Shown one piece after another: positions 25,944-35,132 of a stretch of 64,000 nt of DNA. How positions within the stretch are numbered: position 1 is the first letter of the stretch; each line of letters opens with the position of its first letter. Under the pieces are notes generated by a model. That model did not search any database. It was not told the origin of the DNA and saw only the letters and a list, made by a program, of their open reading frames with translations. This DNA is from Vibrio metschnikovii CIP 69.14 (GTDB lineage: Bacteria > Pseudomonadota > Gammaproteobacteria > Enterobacterales > Vibrionaceae). Location: contig NZ_ACZO01000007.1 of assembly GCF_000176155.1 (NCBI RefSeq), positions 186,001 through 250,000 on the forward strand, given 5' to 3'. Made by a program: the position numbers and the translations under genes.

Positions 25944-26645
25944 TCAGCGCTTAAGAGCCTGAGCTTGCCTGCTATCGGTTAATGAGTAGTTAAGAAACGC
26001 CATTAATTGATCCAAATGATCAAGGGCAATGACATCAGCATGCGATACAGGATGAACAAGTAGCGGTGAACACAGTTGGAACGTCACAACTCCAGCACGG
26101 ATCCCCGCTTCAACACCTTTCGGTGTATCATCGACGTATACGCAATCCGCTAATGAGAATCCCATACTCATGGCACAGTAGCGCACCAGATCGGGTTCAG
26201 GTTTCCAACTATTCGCCTCAAAGGCGGAATAAATGCGCCCACCAGTAAAATAGCGCTCTAGACCCGCTAATCTTAATTCAGCGACCATTTTGTCGTGTGG
26301 CGCATTTGAAGCAACACAATATTCAATATTATGCCGTTTGAGCTGCTCTAACAAATTAATCGCACCTGGCATAGGCTTAAGCTCAGTATCAAACAATGAG
26401 GTAAGCTCTTGCCGGTAACGAAGTTCTAGTTGATCAATATCAGCACTGATACCTACAAATTGACAGGTATTAACCAGAATATCGGCAATTTTACCACCAG
26501 AAAAATGCTGCAAAACATTCTCAAGCGTTAATGAAACACCCAGCTCATTAAACACTCGCACTAGCGCGATACAGCTCAAACGCTCGCTATCAATCAACGT
26601 TCCTTCACAATCAAAAATCACACAGCGAATGGTCCGGTTTTTCAT
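25944..26645 (-). CDS. HAD-superfamily phosphatase, YieH-like
   Basis: The 233-residue protein is a HAD hydrolase with an alpha-helical cap (subfamily I), most like E. coli YieH, a 6-phosphogluconate phosphatase. Motif I is CVIFDCEGTLIDSE, motif II CVASNAP, motif III the Lys in NSWKPEPD, and motif IV VYVDDTPKGVEAG. The nucleophile Asp is present, but the usual second Asp of motif I (DxD) is Glu. That residue is normally the general acid/base. YieH itself has DCDGT, so activity may be altered. The ATG is preceded by AAGGA. It stands alone on the reverse strand. Confidence 0.8.
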   Translation of the reverse strand: MKNRTIRCVIFDCEGTLIDSERLSCIALVRVFNELGVSLTLENVLQHFSGGKIADILVNTCQFVGISADIDQLELRYRQELTSLFDTELKPMPGAINLLEQLKRHNIEYCVASNAPHDKMVAELRLAGLERYFTGGRIYSAFEANSWKPEPDLVRYCAMSMGFSLADCVYVDDTPKGVEAGIRAGVVTFQLCSPLLVHPVSHADVIALDHLDQLMAFLNYSLTDSRQAQALKR

Positions 26646-26945
26646 GGCTGTCCTTATTATGCTTTGTGATGGCTAACGGCAGTTAAACAATCCCTATGCG
26701 ATTTAACCTTATCACTCATTGCCGATCATTGATTGATAACCTATAGCGTTAATCATCAACACCAAGGCGACTTCAGGGGAAAGGGATAAGCCCCAAAGTA
26801 GTGTATACCGATGAGATAGCACTCGGATGATAGAGTTAACAAAATAAAGGAAAAGACCGACAATAATCCCGTATCTTCAAGCAACATCACGATTCTCTTC
26901 TATAGAAGCAAGGTGAATGCAATAACTCAACGACGCCGAAAAGTG
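26646..26945. other. Intergenic region, nothing recognised
   Basis: These 300 bases between the HAD phosphatase gene and the hypothetical gene contain no supported reading frame, repeat or clear hairpin. The promoter of the phosphatase gene presumably lies in its left part. Confidence 0.4.
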
Positions 26946-27479
26946 TTATGGCTGGGAATGCTCAATATAGATAGAACCGGAGACTAGGTTTTCTTGCTGA
27001 TATTTAGCCACGACAGCAGAAACAAACTCATCACTAGAGGTAAAGATCGGGTTGTTTTGCATCACCACATCGGAGATAAGCAGTGACGAGCCATCACTGG
27101 TCACAATGGCAGCAGCCATCGGTTGAGCGTCAGCAAATCCCAAATATAAGCGGCAAGGCGGCGAATAAATGATCTGCGTGAAAAACTCGACTAATAAAGC
27201 TTGTTGGGCCGCTTGCTCACAACGCGTCGCTTGTAATAACGCAAACATAATGGTTAAACGATGAAAGTCCACCAAATAAATGGCCGCTAAATGACTCTCG
27301 GCAACGTGATGCTGCGCCGTAAACGCTTCACTGGGTAAGGCTTGATTTAATGTCTGATAAACCGTAAGGCCTTGCAGACTTTCTGGCGTCGGGAACTGGA
27401 CATCAACCTGGTCATACAGCCATTGATTCTTCGCATCAATCAGCGCTTGCATGTCGTTAGATGAAGATAAATGTGTCAT
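26946..27479 (-). CDS. Hypothetical protein, 177 residues
   Basis: No family is recognised. From the ATG at 27479 (AAGAAG seven to twelve bases upstream) the product starts MTHLSSSNDMQALIDAKNQW and is soluble and mildly acidic, without signal peptide or membrane segment. The middle, LAAIYLVDFHRLTIMFALLQ, looks helical. The second half alternates short strands: RLYLGFADAQPMAAAIVTSD, then LLISDVVM, a pattern reminiscent of acetyltransferase-like strands but too weak to assign. An in-frame ATG at 27518 would add 13 residues but has no ribosome-binding site. It is divergent from creA across about 170 bp. Confidence 0.65.
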   Translation of the reverse strand: MTHLSSSNDMQALIDAKNQWLYDQVDVQFPTPESLQGLTVYQTLNQALPSEAFTAQHHVAESHLAAIYLVDFHRLTIMFALLQATRCEQAAQQALLVEFFTQIIYSPPCRLYLGFADAQPMAAAIVTSDGSSLLISDVVMQNNPIFTSSDEFVSAVVAKYQQENLVSGSIYIEHSQP

Positions 27480-27650
27480 AGTCGTTTCTTCTTTGGCGAG
27501 CAATTTTGCCCAAAGCACTTACCCATCGCAGGGTGAAGAGGCAAAGTTAGGATAGGTTCTCAATATTTTTCCTATCATAGCACAGTTATCTACACGCTTT
27601 TGTTTTGCTTACTGTTATTATCATGCTCTGTTTTGTCGAGGATCCCAGAT

Positions 27651-28127
27651 ATGCTCAAAAAATTAACCATCCTAGCCGTAAGTACTTTATTACTATCCGG
27701 CTGTGATCGCTCTGCCGTCGGTGATGTCAGCTTAGGCTTGTTTACCATGAAAGACATTAAACTCCATCATTTAACGGATCCCATCGTTACGGGGGTCACC
27801 TGCCACATTGCCAGTATTGAAGCAGATTTGAGCCTAGCCGATCCTTCTGACTCATCAATTTCGTGCCGCCAAACCGGAGAAATTACTGCACAGATGATCG
27901 CTAACATCGACAAATCCAAATCTGGTGAGGTCGTGTTTAAAAAATCGAAGAGCATTTTCTTTAAAAGCATGAAAATCCGACGTATTTATGATCCGCAAAC
28001 GCAAACCTTAATGTATGTGTCTTACTCGACCAAAGAGACTTCAGGTAGCTTTAAGCACAGTCTTTCCACTGTGCCATTGTGGGGCACCGCGGCCTATCAA
28101 CCACCCGTGGCTCATACGACGCCTTAG
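27651..28127 (+). CDS. creA: CreA family lipoprotein
   Basis: The 158-residue protein matches the CreA family: VGDVSLGLFTMKDIKLHHL, DPIVTGVTCHIASIE, DSSISCRQTGEI, and VFKKSKSIFFKSMKIRRIYD. CreA is a conserved periplasmic protein of unknown function, named for its position beside creBCD in E. coli. Here the start at 27651 has GAGGAT upstream and opens a signal peptide ending in the lipobox LLLSGC with Cys18, so this copy should be a lipoprotein. The usual two-component genes are absent. Two internal Cys may form a disulfide. Confidence 0.9.
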   Translation: MLKKLTILAVSTLLLSGCDRSAVGDVSLGLFTMKDIKLHHLTDPIVTGVTCHIASIEADLSLADPSDSSISCRQTGEITAQMIANIDKSKSGEVVFKKSKSIFFKSMKIRRIYDPQTQTLMYVSYSTKETSGSFKHSLSTVPLWGTAAYQPPVAHTTP

Positions 28128-28143
28128 AGATAGATAAACTTTA

Positions 28144-28178
28144 GCGATGGTTTTATCACCAATAAGAGCAACCATCGC
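28144..28178 (+). terminator. Hairpin after creA
   Basis: GCGATGGTT and AACCATCGC form a 9-bp perfect stem with a 17-nt loop 17 bp after the creA stop. No T tract follows, so termination is likely but not certain. Confidence 0.5.
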
Positions 28179-28292
28179 AAACAAGCTTGGTTCCTCTCTC
28201 CTTAGCGAACCCGTAATAATGTAAATATTATAAATTGTTTCATTTTTTTGTGATAATATCCGCGAAACTTTTCCTTACCAATGACTCTGGAC

Positions 28293-29597
28293 ATGAAGTT
28301 TCCCGGACAACGCAAATCGAAACACTACTTCCCTATTCACGCCCGTGATCCACTTGTAAACCAAATACAACAAACGCCTAAGCTTCGTCATCCAACTGTG
28401 GTTGGTGTTGGGCAAACGATTGTTGATATTGAAGCCAGAGTAGATGATGCTTTTTTAGCCAAATATCAATTAAGCAAAGGCCACTCGCTCGTTTTAGAAG
28501 AGAGTCAAGCCGACGCTCTTTACGAAGAACTGATCGAACGCAAACTCATTACTCATCTATACCCTGGCGATACCATTGGTAATACGCTGCACAACTATTC
28601 TGTGCTCGCCGATAGTAAATCTGTCTTACTGGGTGTCATGTCTAAAAATATCGAAGTGAGCTCTTACGCCTATCGATATTTATGTCAAACCTCTTCACGC
28701 ATGAATTTAAACCATCTACAAACGGTGGATGGTCCTATCGGTCGTTGCTATACCTTGATCTCAGAAGATGGCGAACGAACGTTTGCGATTAACGAAGGAC
28801 ATATGAATAAGCTGCGCGCCGAGAGTATTCCTGAAGAAGTCTTTGCTAAAGCTTCTGCATTGGTCGTCTCTTCTTATCTGATGCGCGGTAAAGCCGAAGA
28901 TCCTATGCCACAAGCGGTACAACGAGCGATCGGATTAGCCAAAGCTCATCATGTGCCAGTGGTATTGACCTTGGGGACAAAATACGTCATCGAAGGTAAT
29001 CAAACTTGGTGGCAAGAATATCTTAAGCAACATGTCACCGTCTTAGCGATGAATGAAGAAGAAGGGGAAGCCTTAACCGGAGAGAAAGATCCGCTCTTAG
29101 CTGCCAATAAAGCGTTAGATTGGGTAGATTTAGTGCTGTGTACTGCTGGCCCTGTTGGATTATACATGGCAGGTTATGTTGATGATTCAGCGAAACGTGA
29201 TACTGAACTACCGCTACTGCCTGGTAACATTCCTGAGTTTAACCGCTATGAATTTAGCCGCGCGATGCGTAAGGAAGATTGTCAACAGCCGATAAAAGTC
29301 TATTCGCATATTGGCCCCTATTTAGGTGGCCCATTAGAAATCAAAAATACCAATGGCGCTGGTGATGGTGCTCTGTCCGCTTTGCTGCATGATATGGCGG
29401 CGAACCGCTATCATCAAAACAATGTACCTAACTCAGCAAAACATGCGTTGCCTTATCTAACGTATTCATCTCTTTCGCAGGTTTGCCGTTATGCCAACCG
29501 AGTCAGCTATGAAGTTTTAACACAGCACTCACCTCGTCTATCGAGTTCATTACCTGAACGTGAAGACAGTTTAGAAGAAGCGTATTGGGATCGTTAA
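28293..29597 (+). CDS. gsk: Inosine/guanosine kinase
   Basis: From the ATG at 28293 the product is 434 residues, identical in length to E. coli Gsk, and starts MKFPGQRKSKHYFP as that protein does. An upstream ATG at 28281 would add four residues not found in the family. It is a PfkB-type sugar kinase: IGNTLHNYSVLAD and VDGPIGRCYTLI lie in the nucleoside-binding half, and the ATP-site signature NTNGAGDGALSALLHD with the catalytic Asp is near residue 360. Gsk phosphorylates guanosine and inosine to GMP and IMP in purine salvage. It is a single gene with a terminator. Confidence 0.97.
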   Translation: MKFPGQRKSKHYFPIHARDPLVNQIQQTPKLRHPTVVGVGQTIVDIEARVDDAFLAKYQLSKGHSLVLEESQADALYEELIERKLITHLYPGDTIGNTLHNYSVLADSKSVLLGVMSKNIEVSSYAYRYLCQTSSRMNLNHLQTVDGPIGRCYTLISEDGERTFAINEGHMNKLRAESIPEEVFAKASALVVSSYLMRGKAEDPMPQAVQRAIGLAKAHHVPVVLTLGTKYVIEGNQTWWQEYLKQHVTVLAMNEEEGEALTGEKDPLLAANKALDWVDLVLCTAGPVGLYMAGYVDDSAKRDTELPLLPGNIPEFNRYEFSRAMRKEDCQQPIKVYSHIGPYLGGPLEIKNTNGAGDGALSALLHDMAANRYHQNNVPNSAKHALPYLTYSSLSQVCRYANRVSYEVLTQHSPRLSSSLPEREDSLEEAYWDR

Positions 29598-29658
29598 TCT
29601 CTCTAACCCACCTTCGTGCATGACATAAAACGATGACTGAAGAGACGTCATCACTTTT

Positions 29659-29696
29659 GACCACAGCCGGACTCAACCTAGCTGTGGTCAATTTTA
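29659..29696 (+). terminator. Terminator after gsk
   Basis: TGACCACAGC pairs with GCTGTGGTCA across a 12-nt loop and is followed by ATTTTAT. It lies about 60 bp beyond the gsk stop. Confidence 0.8.
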
Positions 29697-29863
29697 TCGA
29701 ATCGAGCAGCATCTTGTTAAACTCAAGAAAACTCATCGAGATTTCCTTAATTATCACAAATTTGACTTATAACTGACTGATAATACACATTGTTAATTGA
29801 GCGCTACTGAACGACACGTTATAGTAGGTTACGGATAACAATATTAAGATCAGGTGTACTGGC

Positions 29864-31561
29864 ATGTTGTTGACAGAAGAAAACACTATCGAACCGCCTC
29901 ATTCACTTCTCAGTCGTCACCAACAGCGTTTGATTCATATCTTCGATATCTTTAGTGAAGGTATTTTCCATATGGACCGATATGGAACCATGACTTTTTA
30001 TAATCCGAGCTTTTATCAGCAGTTTGGCTTTAATTCGACCACTATTGGTTTAGATGATTGGCTAGCGTTGGTCCACCCACTCGATAGAATACCGCTAGAA
30101 CAACGAGTGGATGGTCATCTTCATCAAGAAGGTCGCGTCACCACCGAATATCGCGCAAGAACAGTGGATGGACGTTATGTTTGGCTGCTTGGTACTGCAG
30201 TAACTAACGTTGACGATGGTGAAATGTTTATGGTCGGCAGTCATCGAGATATTTCTGAACAAAAAAAGATGACGTCTTTTCTGCAACAAGCCGCGTTTTA
30301 TGATGTAGTTTCCGGCATGCCGAATACCACAAAATTATTACGAGATATTGATGATGCCAAACGTACCTCACCGCCAGCAACACTCATTTATATTCAAATT
30401 GAAGATATTAAATCCTACCTGAATCAATACAGCGCTGAAGTCATTCAACATATTCTTCATCATATGCACAATGCTTTAAGTAATCTGATTCATCACCACT
30501 CGACACTGTATCGCGTACGTTCCGACGATTTTGCAATTTTATTACGCGAACCTGTGTCAGATCAAGATTTACCTCTATTGTGTCAATCGATTCTTGAGCG
30601 TTACTCTCACTCTGCTCAAGAGCAAGGTCACCTATTGGGTGACCGAATGAACATTGGTGTTTTGCCGCATTTTTCTGAGCAGTTAAGCGCCGTACAAATC
30701 CTCAACATTGCGGCACAAACCTGTCAGTACGCAGGTGAGAAAAGTCGATCACGAATCGAGATTTACGCTGGAAAAACTCAGCATACGGTGGATCGCTACT
30801 TTTTTATTGAACGTGGTTTAAAAGAAGCCTTATGTCATCACTCTTTATCGGTTAAATTTCAACCCATTATTCATGCGCAAACTGGTAAAGTCGCCAGTTT
30901 CGAAGCTTTAGTTCGTTGGCGATCGTCAGAGTTTGGTGAGATCTATCCAGATGAGTTTATTCCGGTAGCGGAAAAAAAGGGACTGATCACCGAGTTAGGC
31001 TATCAAGTCTTTGAAAAAGCTTGTCAGTTTATTCATCGTTACCATGTTCAACATGGTTCAAGTACGCGAGTGAACGTCAATGTGTCTGTTTTGCAACTAC
31101 TCAACAGTAATTTTCCTGCCAATATCAAAATGATGGCTGATGCCGCTGGCGTCTGCCCTTCATCCATCGTGCTCGAGCTGACCGAAACCGTGATATTGGA
31201 TGGTAACCGACATGCTTTAAATCAACTGAATACGCTCAGTAAGATGGGTTTTCAGCTGTCATTGGATGATTTTGGCGCTGGCTTAAGTTCAATTTATAGC
31301 TTCTTTGATTTGCCCCTAAATCAGATCAAAATTGATCGAACGATGGCTTTGAAAACACTCACGAATACCGCCTCTGAAGAGTATTTGCGATTTATTGTCC
31401 AGCTATGCCGCTCAAGAGGCATGGATATTGTGATTGAAGGGATAGAAAACAGTGCAATGCAGCAAAAATTTTGCCAAATGGGTGTCAACTATCTACAAGG
31501 TTACTGGTTCTCGAAACCTCTTTCTTTAGCCACCGCCAGCCGCTATACCCTACTCAATTAA
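29864..31561 (+). CDS. PAS-GGDEF(degenerate)-EAL protein, probable c-di-GMP phosphodiesterase
   Basis: The 565-residue cytoplasmic protein has a PAS domain at about residues 23-130 (EGIFHMDRYGTMTFYNPSFY, with a PAC-like GSHRDISEQKK end), a GGDEF-type domain around 140-295 and an EAL domain from about 310. The GGDEF signature is replaced by RSDDF, so cyclase activity is not expected. The EAL domain keeps FEALVRW near residue 345, the Asn in VNVNVSVLQL, ELTETVIL, DDFGAGLSSI, IKIDRTM and VIEGIE, all needed for metal and c-di-GMP binding. It should therefore hydrolyse c-di-GMP, with the PAS domain sensing a signal or cofactor. No membrane segment is seen. It converges with the protease gene, with stops 5 bp apart. 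Confidence 0.93.
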   Translation: MLLTEENTIEPPHSLLSRHQQRLIHIFDIFSEGIFHMDRYGTMTFYNPSFYQQFGFNSTTIGLDDWLALVHPLDRIPLEQRVDGHLHQEGRVTTEYRARTVDGRYVWLLGTAVTNVDDGEMFMVGSHRDISEQKKMTSFLQQAAFYDVVSGMPNTTKLLRDIDDAKRTSPPATLIYIQIEDIKSYLNQYSAEVIQHILHHMHNALSNLIHHHSTLYRVRSDDFAILLREPVSDQDLPLLCQSILERYSHSAQEQGHLLGDRMNIGVLPHFSEQLSAVQILNIAAQTCQYAGEKSRSRIEIYAGKTQHTVDRYFFIERGLKEALCHHSLSVKFQPIIHAQTGKVASFEALVRWRSSEFGEIYPDEFIPVAEKKGLITELGYQVFEKACQFIHRYHVQHGSSTRVNVNVSVLQLLNSNFPANIKMMADAAGVCPSSIVLELTETVILDGNRHALNQLNTLSKMGFQLSLDDFGAGLSSIYSFFDLPLNQIKIDRTMALKTLTNTASEEYLRFIVQLCRSRGMDIVIEGIENSAMQQKFCQMGVNYLQGYWFSKPLSLATASRYTLLN

Positions 31562-31566
31562 ACGTA

Positions 31567-32673
31567 TCACTTCCTCTTTTGCTGATAACGTGCGTACCCT
31601 AAAAGCAATAGTACAGCGCTGATCAAGCCATCAATAGCACCACCTCCCGAAGCGTTCGGCGACGCAATACTCCCCGAGTCTGTAGCAATCGGTGAAGGAG
31701 AAACCGATGAATTACCACTCCCCGCTAAAAATGCTAAACGCGCTTCTTCTGTAACGATATAGTTGGCCGTCAATTGTCCATTCAATACTTGATCTATCCA
31801 TTGACGATAGCCATAAATCTCCGTAAATACCGAGGTAACCTGTGATTGTGAGAAACCTACGCCACATTCCGCTGGGCCAAAACTTGTGATGCCCACTTGC
31901 ACTAAATGACCGGCATTATTCCAGTAGATAGGACCTCCCGAATCCCCTTGACAAGTCCCATTAGCAAGACGGCTATCAGGATTAATGCCGTCCCCTTTAA
32001 AGCAGAGGTGATGGGGATTTAACGCTAACGCGAATGGCGTAATATCTAACTGACAACGAGCATTAGACACATACTGCATAGTGGTAAACAGTAATCGGTC
32101 ATCTTCATCAAATCCTGATCGCGTATTACCGTGACCTACCGCTTCAAAAATACTGTCATTATCGTCATCATCATTGCCATTAAATCCAAGTCGATAAGCT
32201 TGGCTCGTCGGTCGATTAACAAACCCTTGCCCATTTAGCCCTCGTTCTAAACGGATTATCGCGATATCGTTCGCCCATAATGAGTTAACGGAATCGTCGT
32301 AATTGGGATGATAGAAAAACGCTTCACCACGTACTGTGGTGATATTACCGTTAGGAAAATCCGATTCATTATCGACTTGGGTCGCCACGGTAAATAGTAG
32401 CCACGGAATATCTAACTTTCCTCTTCCATCAAACAAACAGTGCGCTGCAGTTAATACGTGTCGATCGTCAAGCAAAGTTCCACCACAAAAACTCGCCGCA
32501 CTGTAGCGGCGATCATATTCAATACGATCATAAAATAAGCTAACGAATGAAGGATAAGTGGTAATCGTCGTCGGTTTACCATTAACGATACGTGATGTCA
32601 GCTCAGCAAAAACCATGGGGCTCATCGATAGCGTGAGGCATAAAATAACCATTTGAATGGGGTTCTTTATCAT
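31567..32673 (-). CDS. Secreted S1-family serine protease with GlyGly-CTERM tail
   Basis: The 368-residue protein has a signal peptide ending at about VFA, then the mature N-terminus RIVNGKP. The chymotrypsin-fold triad is complete: His in LTAAHC (about residue 78), Asp in ANDIAII (136), Ser in GDSGGP (245). The residue lining the S1 pocket six positions before the Ser is Gly, not the Asp of trypsin, so cleavage after Arg/Lys is unlikely. The C-terminus has GGGAIDGL, a hydrophobic helix and YARYQQKRK, the GlyGly-CTERM signal cut by rhombosortase. This layout is that of V. cholerae VesA/B/C, exported by the type II system and surface-anchored. The ATG at 32673 follows GAGG; a GTG two codons earlier is less likely. 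Confidence 0.92.
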   Translation of the reverse strand: MIKNPIQMVILCLTLSMSPMVFAELTSRIVNGKPTTITTYPSFVSLFYDRIEYDRRYSAASFCGGTLLDDRHVLTAAHCLFDGRGKLDIPWLLFTVATQVDNESDFPNGNITTVRGEAFFYHPNYDDSVNSLWANDIAIIRLERGLNGQGFVNRPTSQAYRLGFNGNDDDDNDSIFEAVGHGNTRSGFDEDDRLLFTTMQYVSNARCQLDITPFALALNPHHLCFKGDGINPDSRLANGTCQGDSGGPIYWNNAGHLVQVGITSFGPAECGVGFSQSQVTSVFTEIYGYRQWIDQVLNGQLTANYIVTEEARLAFLAGSGNSSVSPSPIATDSGSIASPNASGGGAIDGLISAVLLLLGYARYQQKRK

Positions 32674-32951
32674 AAACACCTCATATATCTAGCTAAGTAA
32701 GATAATTAAAGTGTAGTTCTAGATAGCGGAATCAACCTAAAAAACTTGATGCCGCAAGTAAATAGTACGCCCATCAACCTAAATAAACAGAGGTCAATAA
32801 TAGGATTAGAATCGGCGAACTGATCCAACCTAATTAGCGATTCAAATTGTAAGAAGGAAAGAGAAAAGAAAACCATTAGACTCGTGGTATTTTGCAAACA
32901 ATTACCGAGTGAGTCATTGAAAAATTGAGGCGTTTGAGCGAAGAGAAAAAG

Positions 32952-32981
32952 AATAAAGCAGCATGGTCGCGCTGCTCTATT
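32952..32981 (-). terminator. Terminator after gcvT
   Basis: On the reverse strand AATAGAGCAGC pairs with GCTGCTTTATT (one mismatch) around an 8-nt loop, followed by CTTTTTCTC, 38 bp after the gcvT stop. The remaining 270 bases up to the protease start hold no supported gene; an open frame at 32706-33062 overlaps the gcvT end and looks spurious. Confidence 0.7.
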
Positions 32982-33018
32982 CTTAACATTAACCGAGAAG
33001 AGATAAGTCAATAATTCG

Positions 33019-34152
33019 CTATCCTCGATAATAGCGTTGTGGGACGAATGGCATCTTCTCAATCGTCATCGGCAGCATTTTACCACGGACTTCAGCAAAC
33101 AACTCATGACCTATCACCGCCAGATCCGCTCGAACATACCCCATTGAAATAGGCTGCTCTGCTGTCGGCCCAACGGTTCCACTGGTAACGATACCCACTT
33201 TATTACCATCAGAATCGAACAACTCTGTTCCTTCCCGAACAGGCGCTTTAGTTTGGCCCACTAATCCCACTCGCTTACGATCAACCTGTTTGCTCTCTAT
33301 CTGTTTAAGAATGATTTCAGCACCGGGAAACCCTCCAGCCCGTTCGCCACCGATCCGGCGCACGGGTTGTATCGCCCAAAGCAGACTGGCTTCTACTGGC
33401 GTGGTGGTTTCATCCAAATCATGACCATACAAACACAGGCCACACTCTAAACGTAGCGAATCACGAGCTCCAAGGCCTATCCACTCCACATCGGGATGTT
33501 CCGCTAATGCTTGTGCAAACGCGACAGCTTTATCAGCAGGTACGGAGATTTCAAAGCCGTCTTCTCCTGTATACCCACTACGACTGACAATGCATTCAAT
33601 GCCGTTGATCGCTAAAGTTTGGATATCCATAAAACGCATATCTGCTACCGCAGGTTGCCACTGAGCCAATATCTGAGCCGCCTTTGGACCTTGCAGAGCA
33701 AGTAGTGCTCTGTCTTCAATGACTTCCAAGTGGACCCCAGCAGGTAAATGCGCGGTTAAATGGGCTATATCCTGTGCTTTACAGGCTGCATTAACCACTA
33801 AAAAAAGATGATCGCCTAAGTTGGCCACCATCAAATCATCTAAAATACCACCTTGTGGATTGGTGAAAATCGCATAACGCTGCTTACCAACCGGTAAATC
33901 GATGACATCAACCGGAACTAAACGCTCTAAAGCCGCCGCCGCATCAACACCATGCAAACGCAATTGTCCCATGTGTGAAACATCAAACAATCCAGCCGCT
34001 TGACGCGTATGTAAATGCTCTTTTTTAACACCGAGCGGGTATTGAACCGGCATATCATACCCAGCAAAAGGGACCATTTTTGCGCCTAATTCAACGTGCA
34101 CAGCATGCAAAGGAGTAGTCAGTAGCGAATTTGAGTGGGGTTGTTGCGTCAT
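33019..34152 (-). CDS. gcvT: Glycine cleavage system T protein (aminomethyltransferase)
   Basis: The 377-residue protein matches GcvT: VPFAGYDMPVQYPLGVKKEH, then AAGLFDVSHMGQL with the folate-site Asp, VNAACKAQDIAHL, SRSGYTGEDGFEISVP, ARDSLRLECGLCLYGHDL and the C-terminal GYVRADLAVIG. It takes the aminomethyl group from the H-protein lipoyl arm and makes 5,10-methylene-tetrahydrofolate and ammonia. The start at 34152 is preferred over the ATG four codons upstream because GGAG lies seven bases before it. It is read away from gcvH-gcvP, downstream of an XRE-cupin regulator gene with a 240-bp gap. The L protein is not encoded here. Confidence 0.96.
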   Translation of the reverse strand: MTQQPHSNSLLTTPLHAVHVELGAKMVPFAGYDMPVQYPLGVKKEHLHTRQAAGLFDVSHMGQLRLHGVDAAAALERLVPVDVIDLPVGKQRYAIFTNPQGGILDDLMVANLGDHLFLVVNAACKAQDIAHLTAHLPAGVHLEVIEDRALLALQGPKAAQILAQWQPAVADMRFMDIQTLAINGIECIVSRSGYTGEDGFEISVPADKAVAFAQALAEHPDVEWIGLGARDSLRLECGLCLYGHDLDETTTPVEASLLWAIQPVRRIGGERAGGFPGAEIILKQIESKQVDRKRVGLVGQTKAPVREGTELFDSDGNKVGIVTSGTVGPTAEQPISMGYVRADLAVIGHELFAEVRGKMLPMTIEKMPFVPQRYYRG

Positions 34153-34246
34153 TGTTTTCTCCATGTGGCGAGTTGCCGATCAAGCCGCCAGTTGATTGAG
34201 CGCTCTCTTGATAGCCATATCATCACGCTCAAGTGTTTGGCTTAAG

Positions 34247-34260
34247 TTTCCAATAATAAA
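34247..34260. promoter_or_regulatory. Candidate second operator, upstream of gcvT
   Basis: TTTCCAATAATAAA matches 11 of 14 positions of the perfect palindrome TTTCCTATAGGAAA found near the regulator gene. It lies about 95 bp before the gcvT start, a reasonable position for a binding site of the XRE-cupin regulator. The AT-rich background makes chance possible. Confidence 0.35.
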
Positions 34261-34391
34261 CAAGAAAAACAAGCATGCGCTTATTTTGATTGCCGAACAA
34301 GTTGCAGCCAAGACACGCTGCGAGAATTAACACTTAGATCACAATTTACTTATCCGTCTTTGCAACAAAATGGCTTCAACCGACAGGTCCG

Positions 34392-35015
34392 TTACTTTGC
34401 CGTAACCCATAAAATCAAGGCGTCTTGCTCACTAACAGACACTAACATATGCCCCATCGTCGCATCATAATAGACACTATCGCCTTCGCTAAGAGGCACT
34501 GGCTCATAAAACTCACTATAGAACAGCACTTCACCGCTCAAAATCAGCAGGAACTCTTCGCCGTCGTGCCTTACCCAATCGGGATAATCGCTAAAATCTC
34601 GAGCGCGGATGGTGCTTTTGAACGGCATCATTTTTTTATTGGTCAACTGTGTTGCCAATAGCTCATGTTCATAAGTAGGCGTTGGATGTGGTTTCCCTAG
34701 CCCGCTACGGGTAATATCTCGACGGCCAGTAGCGATAATTTTCTTTGGTGGGTCAAAGAGTTGAGGCATATCGATTTGCAATCCATGCGCGAGTTTTTGC
34801 ATCGCTTGGAAGGTCGGCGAAATCTGCTCGTTCTCTATTTTACTTAAGGTAGAGCGAGCCAATCCCGTTCTCTGACTCGCCTCTTCTAGGGTAATTCCCA
34901 AATTCGCTCTAACTTGCTTAATGCGTGGCCCTAATTTAAGTGGCTCGATGTTTTCTGAGCGATCTTCTTTAGCTAATGTCATGGATGGATACTCATCATG
35001 AATGGGCTCTGTCAT
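34392..35015 (-). CDS. XRE-family regulator with C-terminal cupin domain
   Basis: The 207-residue protein has an N-terminal helix-turn-helix of the XRE/Cro type at about residues 28-82: RIKQVRANLGITLEEASQRT, then GLARSTLSKIENEQISPTF. A cupin-2 domain follows at about residues 140-207 with FLLILSGEVLFYSEFYEP and SVYYDATMGHMLVSVSE. Regulators of this build control amino-acid, polyamine and one-carbon genes, with the cupin binding the effector. The start at 35015 follows AGGATAAG. Its position between gcvT and gcvH suggests it senses glycine or a related metabolite and controls both arms; that is inference. A perfect 14-bp palindrome lies 118 bp upstream. Confidence 0.85.
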   Translation of the reverse strand: MTEPIHDEYPSMTLAKEDRSENIEPLKLGPRIKQVRANLGITLEEASQRTGLARSTLSKIENEQISPTFQAMQKLAHGLQIDMPQLFDPPKKIIATGRRDITRSGLGKPHPTPTYEHELLATQLTNKKMMPFKSTIRARDFSDYPDWVRHDGEEFLLILSGEVLFYSEFYEPVPLSEGDSVYYDATMGHMLVSVSEQDALILWVTAK

Positions 35016-35132
35016 GCTTCTTATCCTGTAGTGAACCGCTATCAATAAGTATCATTGTGCATCAAGCCTGACACAGAAAAAAGAGTCACTCGCAAGTAAA
35101 GCGTGCTTTAAGTAGCAAAAACAGCACTCTTG

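Noticed and set aside
32706..33062. 118-codon frame on the reverse strand between gcvT and the protease gene
   Set aside because: It overlaps the end of gcvT in another frame and runs through the gcvT terminator, and the product has no recognisable pattern.
34153..34391. Glycine riboswitch before gcvT
   Set aside because: Expected because vibrios carry them, but the conserved glycine-aptamer segments were not found by eye in this leader or in the gcvH leader (35016-35339).
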